Source: an uncultured Myxococcales bacterium (GTDB taxonomy: Bacteria; Myxococcota_A; Polyangia; Polyangiales; Polyangiaceae). From it: 6,205 nt of DNA. The number at the start of each line of letters is the position of its first letter. Position 1 is the stretch's first letter. This document shows, one piece after another, positions 1 through 6,205 of this stretch. The stretch covers positions 1 through 6,205 of the forward strand of contig CALFEQ010000022.1 in the NCBI GenBank assembly GCA_937949945.1. The letters are read 5' to 3'. Below the pieces are notes generated by a model. The model was not told the DNA's origin. It did not search any database and saw only the letters and a program-made list of their open reading frames with translations. The position numbers and the translations under genes were made by a program.

Positions 1-3000
1 GCCGCCGGCCACCGCGTCGCGACGGCCGCCGCCGCTGCCGAAGTCGGAGGCCTCGAAGGCGCCCGCGCCCGAGCCGCCGCGCATCTCGCCCGAGGGCAAC
101 GCGCTCGTCGAGCTCCTCACCGCTCGCATCGAGCGGCTCACCGGCAGCGAGGACCGCGTCGGTCTCGCGCGCGCCCATCTCGAGCTCGCGATCGTCCACG
201 AGACGCTCGCCGAAGACTCGAAGGTCAATGCCGCGATCGAGGCCGCGCTGCAGGTCGATCCCGACCTCGCCCCGGCGCACGCGATCCTCCGCCGGCGGCT
301 GCACCATCGGTCGCAGCTCGCGCCGATGCTCCGGCACCTCGAGCGCGAGATCGCCGTCGCGTCGGGCGAAGCCGCCGCCGTCGAGCTCCTCGTCGAGCGG
401 GCTCGACTGCTCGTCGCGGACGACAAGCACGACGACGCGCGCGACGCGTGGGAGCTCGTCCTCGGACGCGCGCCGCACCACGCCGCCGCGCTGCGTGGCC
501 TCGAGACCGACCTCTCGCGCCGCGTCTTCGTCGAACGCAGCGGCGACAAGAACGATCTCGTCCCGACCACGGACGAGGACGCATGGGAGGACCTCGTCGC
601 CCACCTCGGCCGGATGGCCGACGCCTACTCGGCCCAGCCGAACCTCGCCGGCTGGCTGCACGTCGAGCGGGCGCGCATCCTCGAGTGGCGGCTCGGACGC
701 GTCGACGCCGCGCGCGGCGCGTACGAGCGCGCGCTCCGGCTCGACGGCGGCGTCGGGCCGATCCGCGACGCCTTCACGCTCCACTGCGCCGCGCACCACG
801 ACACGGCGCGCCTCGCGGCGCTCCTCGCCGAGGAGGCCCACCTCGAGACGAATCCGGCGCGGTGCGCGCGTCTCGAGCTCGACGCCGCGTGCCTGTTCCA
901 CACGCTCCTCGGCGACGAGGCTCGCGCGATCGCGCTCCTCGAGCACGCGGCGGCGCGCGCTCCGACGACGCCCTCGGTGGACCGTCGCGTGCTCGACGAC
1001 CTCGTCCGTCTCTACGAGCGCGGCGGGCAATGGGAGGAGGCGGCGCGGACGCGACGCGCACGCCTGCGCTTCTTCACGGACGCCGCGACGCAGGTCTACG
1101 AGCTCCGCCGTCTCGCCGCGATCGAGGAGAAGCTCGGCAACGTCGAGGCCGCGATCGGGGACGTCGAGCGGGCGCTCGCGATCGATCCGGAGGACCCCAC
1201 GCTCGTCGAGGAGCTCGATCGCCTCCTCGCCCTCGCGGGCAAGGACGAAGAACGGATCGCGCTCTGGCACGCGGAGGCCCAGCGCGCCGAAGAAGGCGCG
1301 AAGCGCGCCAAGGCGCTCGCGAAGGCGGCGCAGCTCGCCGAGGAGATGGGGCGTCACGACGAGGCCGTGAGCCATCTCCGCGCCGCGTGGGTGGCCGCGC
1401 CCGGCGACTCCGAGATCCTCGACCAGCTCTCGCGCCTGATGTCGCCGGCGCCGACGGAGGCGTTCGATCGCGACGTACGTGCGCTCATCGAGCTCTACTC
1501 CCAGGCGGCCCAGACCACGCGTGACGCGGGCCGACGCGTCGCGTACCTCGAGAAGGTCGCCGTGCTCTGGGAGGAGCTCGTCGGCGATCAGCTCCGCGCG
1601 GCGCGGACCTACGAAGAGATCCTCCGCATCGAGCCGAACCGCCGTGGCGCGGTGCTCGGCCTCGAGCGCACGGCGGGCCGGATCGGCGACGACCGCGCCC
1701 TCTCCCGCGCGCTCTTCGAGGAGGCGAAGCTCGCGGAGGACGGCGTCGACGTCCTCGCGCTCCGCGTGCGCTCGGCGCAGGTGCTCGCCCGCGTCGATCC
1801 GACGCGGGCCGCCTCCCTCGTCCAGGAGGTGCTCGAGCAGGATCCGCAGCACATCGGCGCGCGGGCCCTCGAGACCCGCCTCCACGAGGAGGCCGGCCGG
1901 TGGGAGCTCGCGGCGCAGTCGATCAAGGCGCGCCTCGGGATCGTCCTCACGACGAAAGAGAAGGTCGCGCTCTGGCTCCAGCTCGCGCACATCTACGACG
2001 CGCGTCTGCGCGACCCGAAGTCTGCGGTCGAGGCGCTCCAGCAGGCACGGAAGGCGGACCCGATCCACCCGGTGCCGCCCGAGGAGATCGCGCGCGTGCT
2101 CGAGGCGACCGGCGACGCGCGCGCGCTGCGCGTCGCGATCGAGCAGCTCGCGCAGGACGCGATCACGCCCCAGGAGCGCGCACGCCACCTCATGCACGCG
2201 GCGGAGATCGACGAGCTGCGCCTCCTCGACGATCAGAGCGCCGCCGAGCTCTATGCGCGTGCCCTCGCCGAGACACCGGAGGACGAGCTCATCGCCGATC
2301 GCCTGCTCCGCGTCCTCGCGCGACGCGTCGTCACGACCGCCGGCGCGCCCGGTCCTCGTGGCTTCGAGACGCCCGCGTTCCAGGAGCTCCTCGCCCAGCT
2401 CGCGAAGCGCGCCGAGCGCGCGACCACGCCCCAGCAGGCCCAGGCCTTCACGTTCCAGCTCGCCTCCCTCCTCGTCGCCGCGCACCAGGACCTCCCGCGC
2501 GCCCGCGCGCTGCTCGAACAGCTCCACGACGCCGACCCGCGCCACGTCGGCGTGCTGCGCTTGACCGAGGCGATCGCCCGGCGCAGCCAGAGCCCGCAGC
2601 AGATCGCGCACGTGCTCAAGCAGCAGGGCGAGAACTTCACCGACGTGCGCGCACGCCTCGGCGCGCTCTGGGAGCTCGCGAGCCTCGAGGCGTGGAAGCT
2701 GCCGAGCGGAGAGTCGGTGGCGACGTACACGCGCATCCTCGAGCTCGACCCCACCGATCCGTCGGCGCTCGAGGCCGCCGTGCGGCTCGCCCTCGGCCCC
2801 GCCCGGCGCGGCGAGGTCCCGGCGCGACGCGCCGCGATCGCCGCGCTCCGTTCGCTGTCGGCGCTCGCGCACGACGAGGCGACGCGGCTCGCGACCGATC
2901 TCCGGCTCGGCCTCCTCCTCGAGACGCACGCGAACGATCCGGTCACGGAGCGCGATGCGATGGCGGCCGCGGCCCGCGAGGCGCTCGAGCGCCTGCGCGA

Positions 3001-5326
3001 GGCGCTCACCCTCGATCCGCTCAGCGTGACGGCGGCGACCTCGCTCGCGCGCGTCGCGAACCGGCTCGGCGACGCGAGCGGCGCGGCCGCGGCGGCGATC
3101 TCCCTCGCAGAGCTCGCCGTGCAGCCGAAGGTGCGTGCGAAGTACCTCGTCGACGCGGCCAACCTCCTGCTCAGCAACTCCACCGACGAGGCGCTGGGCA
3201 CGATGGCCGAGCGCACCGAGCGCGCCGCGCAGCTCCTCGAGAAGGCCCTCGCCGCCGACCCGAACTCCACGATGGCGGCGACGCGCCTCTCGCAGGTGCG
3301 CACCAAGCAGGGTCAGAGCGAGCGCCTCATCGACGTGTTCCGGCACGCGCTCACGAACGCCACGGCCAAGGACACGATCGTGTACCTCGGCACCGATATC
3401 GCCCGCGTCGCGCGCGACGACCTCGGCGACGTCGGCGTCGCCATCGAGGCGATGCGCGCGGTGCGGACGGCCGCGCCCGATCACATTCCTTCGCTGCTCA
3501 CGCTCTCCGAGCTGTTCATCGCGCAGCGCGCGTGGCCCGAGGCCGTCGAGACGCTCGAGGACATCGTCGGCCGCGGGAAGGAGCCCGGGCCGCGCATCAC
3601 CGCCCTCTTCGCCCTGGCGAGCGTCTACGAGAAGGTGCTCGGCCAGCCGCTCGAGGCGGAGCGCGCGCTCCGTACCGCCCTCAGCATCGAGCCGGAGAAC
3701 CCGCGCGCCATCCGCGCGCTCATCCACCGCCTCGCTGCGAAGCAGAACGAGCCGGATCCCGACGGCCAGCCGCAGAACAAGACGGCGGCGAAGCTCGAGA
3801 TCGCGAGCCTCCTCGACCGGCTCGCGCACGTCGAGACGGATCGCCACGTCAAGTGCGACATCCTCCTCGAGCTCGCCGACATCCGCGTCGCGCTCAAGGA
3901 CCTGCCGCAGGCCGAGAAGGCGCTCGTCGAGGCGGTCGCGACGTGCCCCGACCACGCACGCGCCTTCGCGCGCCTGTCGCGCTTCTTCCGCTCCCCGCAG
4001 AACCCCGGCCCCGGCGGGCTCGACGCCGTGTCGTACGCGCGCGCGCTCAACGCCGTCATCAACCGCGGGCAGCAGCTCGGCACCTCCGATCCGCGCTGGT
4101 TCGCCTCGCTCGGACACATCGAGGTCGAGCAGCTCAACCGCTTGCGCGACGGCGTCACGCACCTGCAGCGCGCCGTGCAGATGGACCCGAGCCTGCACGA
4201 GTGCCGCTTCGAGCTCGCCACCGCGTACTCGCGGCTCGGTGCGCACGACGACGCCGTGAAGACGCTCCTGGCGATGATCACGCCGAACGCGACGCCCCTC
4301 GTGTCGATCTCGGACCCGGCCGCCGCGCTCGAGCTGCTCGAGCGCTCGCTCAACGGCGAGCGCCGCCAGGAGGAGGCCATCGTCGTCAGCGAGCTGCGCG
4401 CCATCGCGGGCGAGCTCGACGACGGTCGCTACGCATGGCTCCGCGCGCGACGCCTCCCGCCGTTCGAGCAGCACCACGCCGTCCTCGATCGCGCGACGCT
4501 CGTGAGCCACATCGTCCCGCCCGAAGGGCGGCACGTGCTGCTCGACATCGCCGCCGCGATCGCGGGGATCGAGACGAGGCTGCTTCGCGCGGACATCAGC
4601 GAGATCGGCATCTCCTCGCGCGATCGCATCAGCAAGCGCAGCGGCAACCCCACGCGCAACCTGCTCGACCGACTCGCGCGTGCCCTCGGCATCGCCGACG
4701 TCGAGCTCGTCATCACCCCCAACGTCTCGCGCACGCGCGTCCTCGCGCAGGACGGGATCTGGGTGGTCGTGCCCCAGTCGCTGACGATGCTTCCGGAGCC
4801 GACCCAGCTCGCGTCCATCGGCCGCGCGCTCGCGCGCGTCGCGCTCAACGTGCCGTGGCTCGAGGAGCTCCCGCCGCCGCACATCGAGGCGATGCTCGTC
4901 GCCGCCGCGCGCGCGGTCCACCCGACGTACGGCAAGGACGACATCGACGTCCTCTCGCTGAAGCTCGTCTCGCAGTACGAGCCGAACGTCGCGAAGGAGC
5001 TCTCGCGCAAGCAGCGCCAGGCGCTCGAGAAGCTCGTGCCGCTGCTCAGCTCGCCGCAAGGACGCCTCATCGGCATCGACGTCCTCATCAGCGCCTTGGC
5101 CCGGGCCGAGCTGCGCATCGCGTACGTCCTCACCGGCGACGTGCTCGCCACGATCGACGAGCTGCGCGGCCTCGACGCGGCCTTCCTCCAGGCGACGGAG
5201 ACCCCCGGCCGGGCCTCCGTCGCCGCGGTGCTCGATCACCCGTTCGCGGGCGACGTCGTCCGCTTCGCGCTCACGCCGGAGGCGACGGCCCTCCGCCGCC
5301 GCGTGGGCGCGACCTGGGCGAGCTGA
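1..5326 (+). CDS. Giant TPR-repeat protein with a C-terminal non-TPR domain (5' end outside window)
   Basis: The frame is open from base 2 (base 1 ends the preceding codon) to the TGA at 5324-5326, giving 1774 visible residues with no frameshift. The first in-frame ATG, at 326, is visible residue 109. A TPR-like unit is already encoded before it (AALQVDP, residues 81-87), so the true start lies upstream of the window. In order: a Pro/Ala/Lys-rich tract (residues 1-30), about eighteen TPR-like units (about 57-1412), a linker, and a C-terminal domain (about 1473-1774). Typical units read DVERALAIDPEDP, YEEILRIEPN and LEKALAADPN. TPR arrays are superhelical protein-binding scaffolds, so a role in assembling a complex is likely, but the partner is unknown. 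No membrane segment or catalytic motif is visible; a signal peptide cannot be judged because the N-terminus is missing. The gene is convergent with the kinase gene. Confidence is high for the gene and TPR class, low for its cellular role. Confidence 0.95.
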   Translation, partial: PPATASRRPPPLPKSEASKAPAPEPPRISPEGNALVELLTARIERLTGSEDRVGLARAHLELAIVHETLAEDSKVNAAIEAALQVDPDLAPAHAILRRRLHHRSQLAPMLRHLEREIAVASGEAAAVELLVERARLLVADDKHDDARDAWELVLGRAPHHAAALRGLETDLSRRVFVERSGDKNDLVPTTDEDAWEDLVAHLGRMADAYSAQPNLAGWLHVERARILEWRLGRVDAARGAYERALRLDGGVGPIRDAFTLHCAAHHDTARLAALLAEEAHLETNPARCARLELDAACLFHTLLGDEARAIALLEHAAARAPTTPSVDRRVLDDLVRLYERGGQWEEAARTRRARLRFFTDAATQVYELRRLAAIEEKLGNVEAAIGDVERALAIDPEDPTLVEELDRLLALAGKDEERIALWHAEAQRAEEGAKRAKALAKAAQLAEEMGRHDEAVSHLRAAWVAAPGDSEILDQLSRLMSPAPTEAFDRDVRALIELYSQAAQTTRDAGRRVAYLEKVAVLWEELVGDQLRAARTYEEILRIEPNRRGAVLGLERTAGRIGDDRALSRALFEEAKLAEDGVDVLALRVRSAQVLARVDPTRAASLVQEVLEQDPQHIGARALETRLHEEAGRWELAAQSIKARLGIVLTTKEKVALWLQLAHIYDARLRDPKSAVEALQQARKADPIHPVPPEEIARVLEATGDARALRVAIEQLAQDAITPQERARHLMHAAEIDELRLLDDQSAAELYARALAETPEDELIADRLLRVLARRVVTTAGAPGPRGFETPAFQELLAQLAKRAERATTPQQAQAFTFQLASLLVAAHQDLPRARALLEQLHDADPRHVGVLRLTEAIARRSQSPQQIAHVLKQQGENFTDVRARLGALWELASLEAWKLPSGESVATYTRILELDPTDPSALEAAVRLALGPARRGEVPARRAAIAALRSLSALAHDEATRLATDLRLGLLLETHANDPVTERDAMAAAAREALERLREALTLDPLSVTAATSLARVANRLGDASGAAAAAISLAELAVQPKVRAKYLVDAANLLLSNSTDEALGTMAERTERAAQLLEKALAADPNSTMAATRLSQVRTKQGQSERLIDVFRHALTNATAKDTIVYLGTDIARVARDDLGDVGVAIEAMRAVRTAAPDHIPSLLTLSELFIAQRAWPEAVETLEDIVGRGKEPGPRITALFALASVYEKVLGQPLEAERALRTALSIEPENPRAIRALIHRLAAKQNEPDPDGQPQNKTAAKLEIASLLDRLAHVETDRHVKCDILLELADIRVALKDLPQAEKALVEAVATCPDHARAFARLSRFFRSPQNPGPGGLDAVSYARALNAVINRGQQLGTSDPRWFASLGHIEVEQLNRLRDGVTHLQRAVQMDPSLHECRFELATAYSRLGAHDDAVKTLLAMITPNATPLVSISDPAAALELLERSLNGERRQEEAIVVSELRAIAGELDDGRYAWLRARRLPPFEQHHAVLDRATLVSHIVPPEGRHVLLDIAAAIAGIETRLLRADISEIGISSRDRISKRSGNPTRNLLDRLARALGIADVELVITPNVSRTRVLAQDGIWVVVPQSLTMLPEPTQLASIGRALARVALNVPWLEELPPPHIEAMLVAAARAVHPTYGKDDIDVLSLKLVSQYEPNVAKELSRKQRQALEKLVPLLSSPQGRLIGIDVLISALARAELRIAYVLTGDVLATIDELRGLDAAFLQATETPGRASVAAVLDHPFAGDVVRFALTPEATALRRRVGATWAS
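170..4270 (+). repeat. Array of about 18 TPR-like units with a ~72-residue period
   Basis: This is a protein-level repeat inside the large CDS. I located units by the signature A..(8-9 residues)..AL..DP, where the Pro closes the second helix. The Pro or equivalent falls near visible residues 87, 158, 249, 321, 396, 467, 545, 615, 687, 759, 846, 917, 1006, 1087, 1159, 1231, 1316 and 1396. Most steps are 70-75 residues, about two 34-residue TPRs. Each period therefore looks like one recognisable TPR plus a second, more diverged helical hairpin (for example LFEEAKLAEDGVDVLALR). Units are diverged at both protein and DNA level, so the array is old rather than recently expanded. Positions are by eye; the boundaries are approximate. 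Confidence 0.8.
4430..5323 (+). other. C-terminal non-TPR domain of the giant TPR protein
   Basis: Visible residues about 1473-1774 lack the TPR pattern. The segment opens with YAWLRARRLPPFEQ and HAVLDRATLVSHIVPPEG. It continues through SRDRISKRSGNPTRNLLDRL, an alternating hydrophobic stretch DVELVITP then RVLAQDGIWVVVPQSL, and a helical part with ASIGRALARVALNVPWLEELPPP. It ends RIAYVLTGDVLATIDELRG and VVRFALTPEATALRRRVG. From memory, similar C-terminal blocks occur on other long myxobacterial TPR proteins, with the same order of a GRALA helix, an LxxGD helix and a terminal LRRRLG; I could not check this. No HExxH or other catalytic motif is present. The mix of strands and helices suggests a folded domain rather than linker. 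Its function is unknown. Confidence 0.6.
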
Positions 5327-5340
5327 GCTGCTCGTCCGCG

Positions 5341-5371
5341 GCCGGCGGGATGCGCACGCAGGCCCGCCGGC
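5341..5371. terminator. Candidate bidirectional terminator hairpin between convergent genes
   Basis: There is a perfect 9-bp inverted repeat: GCCGGCGGG at 5341-5349 and CCCGCCGGC at 5363-5371. The 13-base loop itself contains TGC/GCA (5351-5353 with 5358-5360), which could stack as a short upper stem. The hairpin starts 15 bases after the TGA of the TPR gene and ends 10 bases before the stop of the kinase gene. That position suits a terminator shared by both transcripts. No T-tract follows on either strand, so it is not a classical intrinsic terminator; it may act as an RNA-stabilising stem or with Rho. In such GC-rich DNA some inverted repeats arise by chance. Confidence 0.45.
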
Positions 5372-5380
5372 GCGCTCGTG

Positions 5381-6205
5381 TCACGAGGGCATCAGCTGGC
5401 GTACGCGCTCGAGGAGGACCGCCTGCGAGAAGGGCTTCTGCAGCAGCATCTCCGGGCCCACGTTCACGTCCTCGACCGGGATGCTCTCCGGCGAGTAGCC
5501 GGAGACGAACAGCATCTTCGCGGCGAGGTTCAAGTGGGCGAGGCGACGGCCCAGCTCGGGTCCGGTCAGCCCGGGCATGAGGACGTCGAGGATCACGAGA
5601 GCGATCCGCCGCCCGTGCTCGCGCGCGGCGGCGAGCGCCTCGCTCGATCCGCTCGCGGCGACGACACGATAGCCGTTTCGCTGGAGGATCTTGGAGATCG
5701 ACCGACGGACGAGGTCGTCGTCGTCCACCACGAGGATCGTGTCCGGGACCTCCTCTTCTCGCGGAGAGGAATCCGTCGAGGTCGGCCGCTGTCCGGTCCC
5801 GTTCCCGACCTCGCTCCCGCCGCCGTTGCCGTTCGAGGTCACGTGCACGCCGCCGTTGCCGTTCGCCTTGGTCTGCGCGCTCCTGTCGGCATCGGCGTTC
5901 GCGCGCACGTTCCCGTTCGTCTGCCGGCGTCTCTCGGCGGCCCTCTCCTCCGTCGGGTCGATGGCCGGTGCTCCTCGTTCGGACCGTTCGGGCCCCGTCT
6001 CTTCCCGAGAACGCAGGGTGACGCTCGAGATGGGCGGCGGCGGCACCTGGCGTACGGGGCGCGAGGCGCGAGAGCTCTCCGCCTTCCGGAGGTAGATGCG
6101 GAACTGCGTTCCGCGGCCGACCTCGCTCGAGACCTCGATGCTCCCGCCGCAGTTGCGGGCGAAGGCGTAGACCATCGCGAGCCCGAGGCCCGTGCCCCTC
6201 CCCGC
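5381..6205 (-). CDS. Hybrid sensor histidine kinase, C-terminal part (5' end outside window)
   Basis: The minus-strand frame is open from the right edge to the TGA at 5381-5383, giving 274 visible residues. The first residues read GRGTGLGLAMVY, the G2 box that closes the ATP lid of HATPase_c in histidine kinases, followed by GGSIEVSSEVGRGTQFRIYL, the usual last strands of that domain. The ATG at 6173-6175 lies inside this domain and is not the start. A linker of about 112 residues rich in Arg, Glu, Asn and Gly leads to a complete receiver domain. The dimerisation domain with the phospho-accepting His and any sensor domain lie outside the window, so the signal is unknown. The kinase presumably autophosphorylates and transfers phosphate to its own receiver. 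It converges on the TPR gene with a 54-base gap. Confidence 0.95.
   Translation of the reverse strand, partial: AGRGTGLGLAMVYAFARNCGGSIEVSSEVGRGTQFRIYLRKAESSRASRPVRQVPPPPISSVTLRSREETGPERSERGAPAIDPTEERAAERRRQTNGNVRANADADRSAQTKANGNGGVHVTSNGNGGGSEVGNGTGQRPTSTDSSPREEEVPDTILVVDDDDLVRRSISKILQRNGYRVVAASGSSEALAAAREHGRRIALVILDVLMPGLTGPELGRRLAHLNLAAKMLFVSGYSPESIPVEDVNVGPEMLLQKPFSQAVLLERVRQLMPS
5384..5746 (-). other. Receiver (REC) domain of the hybrid kinase
   Basis: Visible residues about 154-274. All the expected receiver positions are present: the acidic pair in ILVVDDDD (Asp161 and Asp162), the phospho-accepting aspartate in LVILDVLMPG (Asp207, codon at 5585-5587), the switch Ser in LFVSGYS (Ser235) and the invariant Lys in LLQKPFS (Lys257). 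The length of about 120 residues is normal, and the gene ends directly after the last helix (LLERVRQLMPS). There is no output domain, so phosphate probably moves on to a separate phosphotransfer protein, or the domain regulates the kinase itself. Confidence 0.95.
5818..5865. repeat. 18-bp direct repeat, 30-bp period, encoding a doubled NGNGG in the kinase linker
   Basis: The 18-mer CGCCGCCGTTGCCGTTCG occurs at 5818-5835 and again at 5848-5865 without mismatch. It is in frame with the kinase gene, so each copy encodes NGNGG, ten residues apart. A related NGN occurs further upstream in the same linker (TNGNVRANADAD). This looks like a small in-frame tandem duplication in a flexible linker, where length changes are tolerated. 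Confidence 0.8.
6083..6205 (-). other. HATPase_c domain, C-terminal end with G2 box
   Basis: Visible residues 1-41 of the kinase fragment. GTGLGL (residues 5-10) is the second glycine box of the GHKL ATPase fold and contacts the nucleotide phosphates. The helix AMVYAFARNCGG and the two strands SIEVSSEVG and TQFRIYL complete the fold. The N, G1 and F boxes would lie to the right of the window. The intact G2 box argues for an active ATPase. Confidence 0.93.

Noticed and set aside
228..1370. A second + strand open frame at the left, Ser/Arg-rich, with others like it at 448-1524, 1479-2564 and 3135-4259
   Set aside because: They are frame-shifted readings of the TPR gene with Ser/Arg/Ala composition typical of shadow frames, and have no motifs.
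2251..3306. Minus-strand open frames antisense to the TPR gene (also 3625-4404 and 4429-5151)
   Set aside because: They are Ser/Arg/Ala-rich with no recognisable domain. The + strand over the same bases reads as continuous TPR repeats and the C-terminal domain.
170..5320. Very frequent CTCGAG and GAGCTC hexamers across the TPR gene
   Set aside because: They are explained by Leu-Glu and Glu-Leu pairs written with the preferred codons CTC and GAG, so they need not be sites for a protein.
5375..5387. A second palindrome, CTCGTG-T-CACGAG, overlapping the kinase stop codon
   Set aside because: Only about five base pairs can form once a minimal loop is left, and short palindromes are common in this composition. 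It is not convincing as an operator or terminator.
5501..5503. Ser instead of Thr at the switch position of the receiver (FVSGYS)
   Set aside because: Ser is a normal alternative at this position in receiver domains, and all the other key residues are present, so it does not suggest an inactive domain.
1900..5580. A 1226-codon open frame on the + strand overlapping the TPR gene in another frame
   Set aside because: Its translation is an Arg/Ala/Pro/Gly-rich low-complexity string with no domain pattern, and it runs past the TPR stop into the antisense of the kinase. In DNA this GC-rich stop codons are rare, so long false frames are expected.
5691..6095. A 134-codon + strand open frame opposite the kinase linker
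   Set aside because: It is the complement of the kinase gene; its translation (Ser/Thr/Pro-rich) shows no domain, while the minus strand gives a clear kinase and receiver.
1..6205. Search for CRISPR repeats, tRNA or rRNA genes, insertion-sequence ends or a defence cassette
   Set aside because: Nothing of the kind was seen on either strand. The window is almost entirely two coding sequences with one 54-base gap.

Overview
The window is very GC-rich, with nearly every third codon position G or C, and is almost fully coding. Two long genes face each other, and each runs off one edge. The base composition, a very large cytoplasmic-looking TPR protein, and a hybrid histidine kinase with a C-terminal receiver together suggest a Myxococcota-type (deltaproteobacterial) genome. 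That placement is an inference from style and composition, because the window has no rRNA or marker gene.

Layout. Bases 1-5326 (+) hold the 3' part of one uninterrupted reading frame of 1774 visible residues. It has a Pro/Ala-rich segment at the left edge, then about eighteen TPR-like units spaced 70-90 residues apart, then a C-terminal domain of about 300 residues without TPRs. Its start codon lies left of the window; the first in-frame ATG (326) is internal. Bases 5327-5380 are a short gap between convergent genes and hold a strong GC-rich hairpin, a candidate shared terminator. Bases 5381-6205 (-) hold the C-terminal 274 residues of a hybrid sensor histidine kinase: the end of the ATPase domain with its GTGLGL box, a long low-complexity Asn/Gly-rich linker, and a complete receiver domain.

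How they relate. The genes converge, so they are not an operon, and neither promoter is in view. The kinase would autophosphorylate and pass phosphate to its own receiver. The TPR protein is probably a protein-binding scaffold. Nothing in the sequence links the two functionally. I see no mobile element, CRISPR array, tRNA, rRNA or defence cassette. The least explained part is the C-terminal domain of the TPR protein.
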